Positions 29,056 through 37,116 of a DNA stretch of 64,000 bases are shown piece after piece. A program made the translations under genes and the position numbers. Position 1 is the stretch's first letter; every line of letters starts with the position of its first letter. Location: contig JAACWS010000021.1 of NCBI GenBank assembly GCA_009991955.1, forward strand, positions 1 through 64,000, given 5' to 3'. The notes under the pieces were generated by a model that did no database searches, had not been told where the DNA came from, and saw nothing but the letters and a program-made list of their open reading frames with translations. Origin of the DNA: Spirochaetales bacterium (GTDB lineage Bacteria > Spirochaetota > Spirochaetia > DSM-27196 > Salinispiraceae).

Positions 29056-29089
29056 AAAAAAGGTAGGGATGAAGAATCATCCCTACCTT
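29056..29089 (-). terminator. Intrinsic terminator behind the solute-binding protein gene
   Basis: On the minus strand a 13-bp perfect stem (AAGGTAGGGATGA, loop TTCT, TCATCCCTACCTT) runs straight into a T-run. It follows the solute-binding protein stop by 8 bp and precedes the permeases, so it likely lowers transcription into the rest of the operon and gives excess binding protein. Confidence 0.8.
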
Positions 29090-29096
29090 GGTGGGT

Positions 29097-30671
29097 TTAT
29101 CTGGCGTTGAATCTTCTCAGGGCGTTGGTATAGATCTCAATTGCTCTATTGAGTCCCATATTTTGAATGTTTCTGACGTAGGTATCGAAGGTATTCAAGT
29201 TCTCAATGCCCATGATGTACTTCGTTCGCATTTCGTCCCGGTAGGTATTGATGTCGCTCATAATGGTGGCTAGTTCGGCACTCTCTTCGGGGGTTGGAGA
29301 GATGGGAGGAAGCTTATGATTCATGACATCGGTAACTGCCCAGTTCGGTAAGGCTACTTCTTGTTGGGGGAACTGGTAGCCGTACTGCTCGAAGTACTCA
29401 CGTCGTTGGACAAAAGGACCGTTTGAACTGGATCGAAGATACTGACCAAACATCGCTGCTCGGGGAAGGTTAGGGTCGTTCATTAAGAGGTCGGTGTAGG
29501 TCGGATATCCGTCGATCATTTCATATGAAACCCCTTCGATTCCGAAGTTGTAGAACATATTTCCTTCTTCGGAATAACCGTAGTCAAGGAGTTTGAGTAT
29601 TCCTACAACATCTTTTGCCGCGGTAGAAATGTGAGCGTCTCCGATGCTTCCTTGGAGGGGGAAGTCCATTTGGGAGAACATAGGAATATCGCCACGGTTA
29701 AGAACCGGATACTTTGTACCGGTAAAATCAATTTCCGGATTATCCTTAACTGCCGAGAGCCATACACCCAATCGGGATGCGGCATAACCTAAGGATGCAC
29801 CGGCCTGTCCGGTAGTCATCTTAAAGGTTGTTTGTTCCCGGTTCATAGATTCGATGTTCGGATCGATAAGACCATTGGCGTACCAGCGTTGGAAGGTTTC
29901 CAGGAACTGTCGATACCCGGGCTGAATTGGTCCGTATTGAATTTGCCTATTGTTATCGAGGTAGAAGTCGAAGTTTACTCCAAAGGCTCCTACGAAGGTA
30001 GAGTTATTACTTTCAAGAAGGGCTGGCTCGTAGGTCAGGGGCGCGGTTGCGCCTTTTTCGTTTTTGAAGCGGGTAAGCATGGTCTCCCAATCTGCGATGG
30101 TTTCGGGATAGGCCATTCCCAAATCGGCGAGCCACTTGCTATTGACGATTGGTCCGAAGTACACAACTAAAGACTCATGGCCCCGGATAAAGGGAAAGCT
30201 GTAATACTTTCCCGAGTCGGTTCGTGCAAGCTTCGCAATATCGGGGTTTTCTTGGTAGAACTTCCAGAGATTCGGTGCGTGAACGGGTAGAAGATCGGTC
30301 AGGTCAACAATGACTCCGTCTTCAATAGCTTTCTCAGGACCGCCAGGATAACGACCGAGGATATCGTACTCAATAATATCGGTCAGGTCTCCCGAGGCAA
30401 CCATGAGGTTAAAGGCTTGGTTCAACTGGCCTGCGGCTGGGTGTTGGAATTCGATCTGCGTATTTGTTCGGCGCATGAGTTCCTGGGCGAAGGGAGTTTC
30501 TCCCAGATTTGTTACTACCTGGGCGATCCCAGGGGTAAGTTCTGCGAACCATGTAACTTCGAGAGGTGCCGAGCTATCTTGACTTGAGGGGGCTAAGCTT
30601 TGATTACCACCACCAAAAGCGCTAAGAACCACGAAGATCGCTAGGGCGATCCCAATAATACGTTTTTTCAT
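29097..30671 (-). CDS. Extracellular solute-binding protein (LplA-like), lipobox Cys replaced by Phe
   Basis: A 524-residue periplasmic binding protein of the large CUT1/LplA type. The N-terminus is a clear secretion signal, MKKR followed by IIGIALAIFVVLSA. At the point where related lipoproteins read LSAC-GGG, this one reads LSAF-GGG: codon 19 is TTT, one base from the Cys codon TGT. Without Cys the protein cannot be lipid-anchored by the standard route. Internal segments (MVASGDLTDII, YSFPFIRGHE, DWETMLTRFK) fit the family. The ATG has AAGGAGG upstream. It is first of the transport operon and follows the sensor-regulator gene. Confidence 0.88.
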   Translation of the reverse strand: MKKRIIGIALAIFVVLSAFGGGNQSLAPSSQDSSAPLEVTWFAELTPGIAQVVTNLGETPFAQELMRRTNTQIEFQHPAAGQLNQAFNLMVASGDLTDIIEYDILGRYPGGPEKAIEDGVIVDLTDLLPVHAPNLWKFYQENPDIAKLARTDSGKYYSFPFIRGHESLVVYFGPIVNSKWLADLGMAYPETIADWETMLTRFKNEKGATAPLTYEPALLESNNSTFVGAFGVNFDFYLDNNRQIQYGPIQPGYRQFLETFQRWYANGLIDPNIESMNREQTTFKMTTGQAGASLGYAASRLGVWLSAVKDNPEIDFTGTKYPVLNRGDIPMFSQMDFPLQGSIGDAHISTAAKDVVGILKLLDYGYSEEGNMFYNFGIEGVSYEMIDGYPTYTDLLMNDPNLPRAAMFGQYLRSSSNGPFVQRREYFEQYGYQFPQQEVALPNWAVTDVMNHKLPPISPTPEESAELATIMSDINTYRDEMRTKYIMGIENLNTFDTYVRNIQNMGLNRAIEIYTNALRRFNAR

Positions 30672-30855
30672 CTACATCTTCCTCCTTCATGTAGCTTCTA
30701 AATTTGTTTCATTGTAGGAGCCAAAAAAAGAAGCTGTATATGAACAGTTTCCGATAACTATGTACACTTTCTTCTCGGAGCCATGGGAGGACAGAAATTG
30801 TTCATGGAAGAAAATTATGTCTATGCCCAAACAGCAAGTGGACCGGGTACTCGGG
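30672..30855 (-). promoter_or_regulatory. Promoter region of the uronate-oligosaccharide operon
   Basis: This 184-bp gap separates the sensor-regulator stop from the solute-binding protein start. It holds a TACAAT -10 box on the minus strand (30713-30708), a poor -35, and upstream repeats around GAACAATTT and CTGTTCATATACAG. A weak -35 with upstream repeats fits activation by the adjacent AraC-type regulator. The exact site is not resolved. Confidence 0.4.
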
Positions 30856-33090
30856 TTACTCCTCGGGTTTTCCGTGGAGAACTCGATATTGTCCCGGGGT
30901 TACACCCGTGTGACCCTTGAAAAATCGAATAAAGGCATTCGAGTAGTAGTAACCTACTTCCTCGGCAATTTCCCCGATCCCCTTATTGGTTTCTAAGAGA
31001 AGCTTCTCCGCCGCCGAAACTCGCTCGCTGTTAATTGCGGTCGATACGGTACTTCCTGTTTCTTTCTTGTAAATTTTCGAAAGGTAGGTGGGGCTCATGC
31101 CGAACTCGTCGGCCAGTTTTGAGACATTCAGGTTCATGTCCGAGAAATGTTCTTGAATAAACCGTTCAAGTTTTTCCGCAACCAAAGCCGATGACTTTTC
31201 CAAGTCGGTCTCCGTATATACCTCGCACGCGACTGTTACGACCTCGAGAACGATTTTTTTCATCGTATCTAGGTTGTCGGCCTTCATCATTCGTTGAATA
31301 GGACTATTCTGGTTTATGAGCTCACTAAAGGCCTCGTGATGAACCGATTTTATGATCGCACTCACCAGGTCAAACATAAGGCACTGAAGGTACCCGAGCT
31401 TAATTTGGTGGGTCTCCCGATTCCGTTCGACAATCGCATCGATATGGAGAAGGGCCTGCTCCAAATCCCCAAGCTTAATAAAGTTGAACAGTTTGTACTC
31501 GTCATCGAGGCTAAACTCGTAGAGGGCCTTCATATCTTGAAGAGATTCATACTGAATGACCTGGGAAGTACCTAAGACCCCGACATTCTGTACTGCTTCC
31601 AGGCTTTCGTGGTAGGCATTCGAAAAAGCCAGAATATAGCGGTGGGTTTGACTAATACCCGCTTCGCAGCGGATATCAAAATTCTCTTGTAGCAGGATAG
31701 CTGTACTGCGCACCTTATCTTCGATCCAGAGTAGACTCTCATCTGGAACAGTCGGACTTACGAGGAAGGCGATTCTGTCCTCGATTTCTACGGAATAAAT
31801 CGCGAGGGCAGATGACAAGGTTTCTTCCAGGATATTCTGAGCCAAAAATCGAGGCACTCCCGAATCGTTGAGCCTTGAGTCTTCTCTGGATATCTTGAAA
31901 AGTACGACCTTAAACCCTACTTCCGAGATGCTTATGCCGAATTTTTCTAGATTTGTTTGGACCAGAAGAGGATCCTTAATAAATCCTCGAAAAACCCGAC
32001 TAAGAAACGCTTGGCGTAGTTCAAGGACCTGGGTGTCGAGCTCCTTTTTCATTCGTATTTGTTCAAAGCGGCTTTTGGTAATAACCTGTTCAATAACCTC
32101 GAATTCCGATTGGTTCAACTCGTACCCCGCGTCGTTGATTGAAATCATGAGCTTTTTTACCGGCTGGTACATTCTGTTAGCAAAGAAGTAGGCGATGATA
32201 ATGTTTAACCCAAAAAAGATAAGGGCTACAAAGAGGGCTACTGCTCCAATTTGTCGTACCGGTCGAAGATAGTTTTCCCGGGATACCAGGCTCGTATAGG
32301 TCCAACCCCGAGAATCGGTAGACCGAAACTGAACGTAAGGAGTGCCCTCCGGATTGTAGGGGGGAATTAACGATGGGGCGTTGTAGTACTCGTCGCGATT
32401 TGTGAAGAGGATACGATCCTCCGCATCCCTCACCACGATAACACTTTCTGGAAACCACGTGTTTTCACCCCACTCACCCAGGGCGTTCTCGTTCACGCTG
32501 ACAATAAGGGTTCCCCGGGGGCTTGATCCCAGTACAAATGGAATCGACTGAATATAGAGTAGGGGATTAAGCGGGCTCGACTCTTTGTGCCATTCCCGTA
32601 GGCGAATAATCGTTCGACTATGGCTTTGAGCTAACAAAGAACGAAAGGTATCCGGGGAAAGGCGGAATGCATCGAGGGTGCTCAGTTCTATGAGTTCCCC
32701 AAAATACGCGCTGTCGTTAACAATGAGAAGATCGGGCCTATCAATATAGAGGTAGATGTCCTGGAGAAAGCTATTCGATCGAGCGATGAGGGATAAATTC
32801 CGGTGGGCATCCACGATTCCGTAGCGTTCATAGTTAGTCAAACTCGTGTCGAAGTTGGTCAGGCGGGTTATTCGAGGTTCTAGGCCTAGGTTGTACACCA
32901 AGACGTCGAGGGAATCGAAGGCGTAGTTAAAGTGATTTACAATTTTCTCGAGGTACACCTCGTTGGTCCGACGTAGGTTCTCGTTGATGCTATTGATGTA
33001 GATTTGGTAAATCCCCGAGATGAAGAGTATGGCGACCAAGGTAAGGGTAAGATAGGTAAGTAACCATTTTGAGAACAAAGAACGTTTCAT
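30856..33090 (-). CDS. Membrane-bound AraC-type sensor-regulator of the transport operon
   Basis: A 744-residue single-protein sensor and regulator. Residues 1-30 form a first membrane helix, residues about 30-290 an extracytoplasmic sensing region, and a second helix (IGAVALFVALIFFGLNIIIAYFFANRMYQP) lies near residue 295. The C-terminal 100 residues carry the AraC double helix-turn-helix (NVSKLADEFGMSPTYLSKIYKKETG and IGEIAEEVGYYYSNAFIRFFKGHTGVTPGQYR). This architecture is typical of regulators placed next to LplABC importers. It probably senses the oligosaccharide or its binding protein and activates the operon downstream. No receiver or kinase domain is seen. Confidence 0.87.
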   Translation of the reverse strand: MKRSLFSKWLLTYLTLTLVAILFISGIYQIYINSINENLRRTNEVYLEKIVNHFNYAFDSLDVLVYNLGLEPRITRLTNFDTSLTNYERYGIVDAHRNLSLIARSNSFLQDIYLYIDRPDLLIVNDSAYFGELIELSTLDAFRLSPDTFRSLLAQSHSRTIIRLREWHKESSPLNPLLYIQSIPFVLGSSPRGTLIVSVNENALGEWGENTWFPESVIVVRDAEDRILFTNRDEYYNAPSLIPPYNPEGTPYVQFRSTDSRGWTYTSLVSRENYLRPVRQIGAVALFVALIFFGLNIIIAYFFANRMYQPVKKLMISINDAGYELNQSEFEVIEQVITKSRFEQIRMKKELDTQVLELRQAFLSRVFRGFIKDPLLVQTNLEKFGISISEVGFKVVLFKISREDSRLNDSGVPRFLAQNILEETLSSALAIYSVEIEDRIAFLVSPTVPDESLLWIEDKVRSTAILLQENFDIRCEAGISQTHRYILAFSNAYHESLEAVQNVGVLGTSQVIQYESLQDMKALYEFSLDDEYKLFNFIKLGDLEQALLHIDAIVERNRETHQIKLGYLQCLMFDLVSAIIKSVHHEAFSELINQNSPIQRMMKADNLDTMKKIVLEVVTVACEVYTETDLEKSSALVAEKLERFIQEHFSDMNLNVSKLADEFGMSPTYLSKIYKKETGSTVSTAINSERVSAAEKLLLETNKGIGEIAEEVGYYYSNAFIRFFKGHTGVTPGQYRVLHGKPEE

Positions 33091-33146
33091 TGTAGACCAG
33101 GATATATCGAAAAGACCAAAGTCGGTAGCAAAATTTTCAAATCTGA

Positions 33147-33175
33147 TAGACTTAGTCCACGACTTAGTCTATATT
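33147..33175 (+). promoter_or_regulatory. Promoter and tandem operator of first Phd/PIN module
   Basis: Two copies of the 9-bp palindrome GACTTAGTC lie 12 bp apart (33149-33157, 33161-33169), overlapping a -35 TAGACT (33147-33152) and touching the -10 TATATT (33170-33175; 17-bp spacer). The ATG follows the -10 after 6 nt, so the message is probably leaderless. Autorepression by the antitoxin is inferred. Confidence 0.6.
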
Positions 33176-33181
33176 TTTGGA

Positions 33182-33412
33182 ATGCAAGTAAATATCCATG
33201 AGGCAAAGACCAATTTTTCCGTTCTCATTAAACGAGCTCTCGCGGGGGAGCAGGTAGTAATTGCACGAAACGGAGTTCCACTTCTTACCTTAGTTCCCGT
33301 AAAGGAAAAAACTAAGCCCCGGACTCCGGGTTTGTCTCTGGGGAAAGGAATTATCCACGAAGACTTTGATGCCCCTTTACCCGATGACGTGGTACGCGAG
33401 TTCGAAGAGTGA
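33182..33412 (+). CDS. Antitoxin, Phd/YefM family
   Basis: A 76-residue protein of the Phd/YefM fold: an N-terminal DNA-binding part (MQVNIHEAKTNFSVLIKRALAGEQVVIARNGVPLLTLVPV) and a C-terminal acidic tail (EDFDAPLPDDVVREFEE) that would wrap the toxin. Its TGA overlaps the GTG start of the PIN toxin (GTGA), the usual coupling in toxin-antitoxin pairs. It resembles the antitoxin at 52034, with which it shares promoter layout. Confidence 0.88.
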   Translation: MQVNIHEAKTNFSVLIKRALAGEQVVIARNGVPLLTLVPVKEKTKPRTPGLSLGKGIIHEDFDAPLPDDVVREFEE

Positions 33413-33801
33413 AGGTACTCCTAGATACTCATACTTTTCTGTGGTGGTCCTTGGAACCTAGAAAACTGCCCTCTTTCTTACTCAAGGTTCTTCAGGAACC
33501 CGAAAATCAGATTTTCTTAAGTACTGTGTCCTCTTGGGAAACCCAAATAAAAAGAGGACTCGGCAAGATAACGTTGTATGAACCTTTGAAAGATATTATC
33601 CAGCGGGAAATAACCCTCAATAATTGGGAGGTATTACCGGTAATGTTACACCATACCTGGGAACTGGATCGGCTTCCTCCGCTGCACCGGGATCCTTTCG
33701 ATCGACTTTTGATTGCCCAAGCTCTGGCCGAAAACCTCACAATCGCAACCAAAGATTCATTTATTTGTCAGTATCCTGAAATCGAATTGATCTGGGAATA
33801 A
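33409..33801 (+). CDS. PIN-domain toxin (VapC-like ribonuclease)
   Basis: A 130-residue PIN-domain protein of the type paired with Phd antitoxins. The acidic residues expected to bind metal are Asp6 (LLDTHTFLWW), Glu in SSWETQIKRGLGK, and Asp in HRDPFDRLLIAQA and TKDSF. It would cleave RNA when the antitoxin is lost; the target cannot be predicted. The GTG start overlaps the antitoxin stop by four bases. The protein ends 26 bp before the convergent broken DHH-CBS gene. Confidence 0.88.
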   Translation: MKVLLDTHTFLWWSLEPRKLPSFLLKVLQEPENQIFLSTVSSWETQIKRGLGKITLYEPLKDIIQREITLNNWEVLPVMLHHTWELDRLPPLHRDPFDRLLIAQALAENLTIATKDSFICQYPEIELIWE

Positions 33802-33827
33802 ATAATCTGGAAACGTTAGCCGAATCG

Positions 33828-34912
33828 TTACCCCACCGCCCCCAGAAACGACAGATACGATGACCGGGTAACCATGCCACAGAGTCCCCGATCGTCTATG
33901 ACCGGCAGGTGACCTATATCGTGCTGGTAAAAGAGCTTCTCAATATCCCTTAGTCCGGTCTCGGGGGCGGAGGTGATTGGATTCTTTTTCATGTAAGCCC
34001 GGACCGGCGCGTGCATTTGCTCGTGTTTCCGGGCTTTCTGAATATCTCGCAGGGTCAAAATCCCCTTCAGAATTCCGGCATCATCGACCACCGGAGCCCC
34101 GGTCTCGCTCCACCGTTCCAAATGAAGACTGGCGTCTAACAGCGTCCAGTCTTCCAGAATTGGGTGAACCTCCCGCATCAGAGTCGCGGCCCGGATACCC
34201 CCGCTCAAACTTTGGCGCAGATGGTTCAGCAGATGGGTCTGAATCGGAAAAGCCCCCGACCGCTTCAGCAGGGCGCTGGCGGCCTGGGGATGCCCCCCAC
34301 CACCGAAGGGGGTTAACAAATCGTTCAGATCAATCTCTTCCCCCCGGGCCCGGGCAATAATCAAGTGACTCCTTTCCTTCAACAAATGAAAGGTGACAAA
34401 AAGGGTCTCGCAGGGCTCAACCACCATAACCTGGTCGATTACCGCGGCTAACCCCCCCCAGTATCGGCGTAAATTCCGGTCAGGGCGATGGTCGCGATGG
34501 GCTGGGTAACCGACATACCCCGATTTCGTAGCTCCAGGGCAAGAATTGTCGTGTTCGATCCGTAGGGTTTTTCGTGAATCAAGGCCCCGGGTATATCGCA
34601 GGTTTCTTGTTTGTGGTGGTCCCAGACCTCGAAGCTCGGTGGTAGGGAGGGTAGGACCGGGAGGTATTCTTGAATCTTCCCCAGGGAACGGGTATCCAGG
34701 ACAATCATCTTCTCTACTTGGAGACCCTTGAGGTCTTGAACCCGACCCAAGGAAAGATGATCCCGAAACAGGGTGTACAAATTAGCGGCCCCGGGGTGGA
34801 GCCGCCCACTTTTTGCTATGGTTGCCTCGGGATAGAGCACCTGGGCCAGAGCCAGGCTTCCGAGGCAGTCCAAATCGTTTACACTAGGTCCAACAACTAG
34901 GCAGTGGGCCAC
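33828..34912 (-). pseudogene. DHH phosphoesterase-CBS domain gene, frameshifted and internally shortened
   Basis: The 5' part (34912-34448) encodes a DHH domain start (MAHCLVVGPSVNDLDCLGSLALA, DTRSLGKI, WDHHKQET, GIYADTGGG) and then stops. In another frame the 3' part (to 33828) encodes the DHHA1 end (LIIARARGEEIDLNDLLTPFGGGGHPQAAS) and two CBS domains (about 34240-33840). The break is at a run of eight G (minus strand, near 34452-34459); one extra G would join the frames. Even then about 60 residues usually found between ADTG and the DHHA1 core are absent, suggesting an internal deletion. Intact relatives hydrolyse nucleotides or oligoRNA, or are fused to tRNA nucleotidyltransferase. Here the gene is probably dead, unless the G-run is a sequencing error or a slippage site. 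Confidence 0.7.
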
Positions 34913-34937
34913 AAACCACCTCTGCCTTTAGTGTAGG

Positions 34938-35945
34938 TTATTCCTGTTCGCCAAGCCAGCGTTCGGCTTCTAATGCGGCCATACAACCGGACCCGGCAGC
35001 GGTAATGGCCTGGCGGAAGACCTTGTCTTTTACATCCCCGCAGGCAAATACACCGGGAATATCGGTGGCCGTGGAGTCGGCTTTGGTGACCAGGTAGCCG
35101 GTCTCGTCGGTTTTTAGTTGGCCACCCAAGAACGCGGTGTTTGGTTCGTGTCCAATGGCGAAGAAGAGTCCGCTCGCGTCAATGACCGATTCTTCCTTGG
35201 TTTTGTTACTGATTACCCGGACTTGGGTCAAGAGCGCTTCTCCCTTGGCCTCTAGGGCCTCGGTGTTCCAATGGACGGTGATTTTGGGATTCTTAAGCAC
35301 CCGCTCCTGCATGGCTTTGCTCGCCCGCAGTACATCGCGGCGGACCAACATATGGACCTGGCTTCCGAACTTCGCCAAATACGTGGCTTCTTCGCAGGCC
35401 GTGTCGCCGCCCCCAATGACCACCAGGGGTTTATTTCGAAAAATCGGTAAAGCCCCGTCACACACCGCACAGGCCGAAATACCTTTTTGCCAGTAGGTTT
35501 CCTCGCCGGGAATATCCAGGCGTTTTGCCGTAGCTCCGGTGGCGATAATTACCGCCAGGGTGGGGTAGACCTCGCCATCAACCACAACTTTTTTCGGGTT
35601 CGAGCTCAAATCTACCGAATCGACGGTTTCGGTTTTGATTCGGGTGCCGTAGACGATTGACTGCTGGCGCATCCGGTCCATGAGGTCGGGGCCCTGGAGG
35701 GGTTCGGGGAATCCGGGGAAGTTTTCGATTTCGGTGGTGGTGGTCAACTGGCCCCCCGCAGCTACACCGCCGGCCATAAAGCCTTCGAACATGAGGGGAC
35801 TAAGGTCTGCTCGGCCGGCATAAATTGCCGCCGTATGGGCTGCGGGACCACTTCCTATAATAATAACTTTCTCGGTGGGGTGAACTTTTGAGGGATTTTT
35901 GCTCGAGTCGCTGTTGGACTTAACGGTTCCAAATGAAAATGCCAT
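34938..35945 (-). CDS. trxB: Thioredoxin reductase
   Basis: A flavoprotein of 335 residues passing electrons from NADPH to thioredoxin. It has the FAD motif [16 protein letters not shown] (from residue 31), the redox Cys159-Ala-Val-Cys162 pair followed by DGA, the NADPH motif [13 protein letters not shown], and the C-terminal [22 protein letters not shown]. An N-terminal extension of about 22 residues ([17 protein letters not shown]) is not usual. The ATG has AAGGAG upstream, and a TTGACG-N17-TATTTT promoter lies at 36013-35985 on the minus strand. It is divergent from the Gfo/Idh/MocA gene. Confidence 0.93.
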   Translation of the reverse strand: MAFSFGTVKSNSDSSKNPSKVHPTEKVIIIGSGPAAHTAAIYAGRADLSPLMFEGFMAGGVAAGGQLTTTTEIENFPGFPEPLQGPDLMDRMRQQSIVYGTRIKTETVDSVDLSSNPKKVVVDGEVYPTLAVIIATGATAKRLDIPGEETYWQKGISACAVCDGALPIFRNKPLVVIGGGDTACEEATYLAKFGSQVHMLVRRDVLRASKAMQERVLKNPKITVHWNTEALEAKGEALLTQVRVISNKTKEESVIDASGLFFAIGHEPNTAFLGGQLKTDETGYLVTKADSTATDIPGVFACGDVKDKVFRQAITAAGSGCMAALEAERWLGEQE

Positions 35946-36010
35946 GGTGTCTCCTTCGATGATGGCCTTGTAGGATTATATAGTAAAATACCTATATAGA
36001 TTGGCGGCGT

Positions 36011-36040
36011 CAAGGGAAGGGGTGTTTTCCCTTGTTTTTT
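36011..36040 (+). terminator. Terminator-like hairpin in the leader of the Gfo/Idh/MocA gene
   Basis: CAAGGGAA (36011-36018) and TTCCCTTG (36027-36034) form a perfect 8-bp stem directly followed by six T on the plus strand. No gene reads into it from the left on this strand. A possible plus-strand promoter (TTGTAG 35968, TATATA 35993) would start transcription just before it, so it may attenuate the downstream gene. The stem's left end also overlaps the -35 of trxB. Confidence 0.5.
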
Positions 36041-36082
36041 CGACTCGACCATATCACACTTATGTAAAAAGAGGATGTGGAA

Positions 36083-37066
36083 ATGAAGAAAATCCGGTGG
36101 GCGGTGGTAGGAACCGGCAGCATCGCCTCGCGAATGGTAGAAGAAATTCGTCGAACCCGAGGAGGCGCGGTTGTGGCCGTTGTCAGTCGCACCCCCGAGC
36201 GGGGGCGTTCGACAGCCCGGGCCTGGGGAGTCGGCTCCTGGTCGACCGATCTGGCTGACCTAATTGAAAAATCTCGCGAAAAACGAGAATCGCGAGAAAC
36301 AATCGACGCGGTTTACCTAGGCACACCTCATCCCGCCCACTTCGAGCCGGCTCTCATAGCCCTGGACCGGGGGGTGCCGGTCCTTTGCGAAAAACCCTTA
36401 ACTGCCAGTGGCTACCACACCCGTCTTTTGGTCGAAAGGGCTCGAGAAAAAAAGGTACTTCTCATGGAGGCCCTGTGGACCAAGTTCCAGCCCCTCATTC
36501 GTCGGCTTTGGGATTATCTTGACCACGGCCATCTGGGACAGGTGCGGAGTATCCGGGGCGAGTTGGGATTTCCGGCCCCCTTCGAGCCCGAGGGCCGGCT
36601 CTTTAGTCCAAAACTTGGGGGTGGTGCATTACTGGATCTGGGAGTCTATCCTCTCTGGTTGCCCCTGGCATTCTGGGGCGAACCCCGAAACCTGGCCGTT
36701 TTTGGAACCCGGGCCTCGACCGGGGTCGACGAAAGCTCTACGGCTATGTTGGCCTTTTCGGGCGGTGGGCGGGCTACCATTGAAACAAGCATTATCTCGG
36801 CCTTGGAGGATTCTATGACTATCTACGGCACCAAGGGTCGAATCCGGGTGCCAGCTCCACTGTTTAACCCAACCCGAATCGAGGTCATTCCCCACGAAGG
36901 GAAACCCGAAGTCTGGACTACCAGGCCCCGAGGTTTGAACTTCGTCCATCAGATCGACCATTTTCACGGGCTCATCCACAAAGACGAGAAAGAATCGCCT
37001 ATCCACTCACTGGACGACACCCTTCTGTTGGCGAAGGTTATGGATCAAATTTTGGGGGAGCTGTAG
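36083..37066 (+). CDS. Gfo/Idh/MocA family NAD(P)-dependent oxidoreductase
   Basis: A 327-residue sugar/cyclitol-type dehydrogenase. The N-terminal Rossmann motif is AVVGTGSIASRMVEEI, followed by the EKP motif (VLCEKPLTASGYHT) near residue 100 that carries the catalytic-region Lys. The C-terminal half fits the family fold, with GGGALLDLGVYPLWL. It resembles trans-dihydrodiol/glucose-fructose oxidoreductase types, but the substrate is unknown. I chose ATG 36083 with AGAGGA upstream over a GTG six bases earlier. A terminator-like hairpin lies in its leader. Confidence 0.87.
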   Translation: MKKIRWAVVGTGSIASRMVEEIRRTRGGAVVAVVSRTPERGRSTARAWGVGSWSTDLADLIEKSREKRESRETIDAVYLGTPHPAHFEPALIALDRGVPVLCEKPLTASGYHTRLLVERAREKKVLLMEALWTKFQPLIRRLWDYLDHGHLGQVRSIRGELGFPAPFEPEGRLFSPKLGGGALLDLGVYPLWLPLAFWGEPRNLAVFGTRASTGVDESSTAMLAFSGGGRATIETSIISALEDSMTIYGTKGRIRVPAPLFNPTRIEVIPHEGKPEVWTTRPRGLNFVHQIDHFHGLIHKDEKESPIHSLDDTLLLAKVMDQILGEL

Positions 37067-37116
37067 GTAAACGGCCTCTGTTCGTTCCCGACCCCGGCCT
37101 GATAGTGTACCTGACT

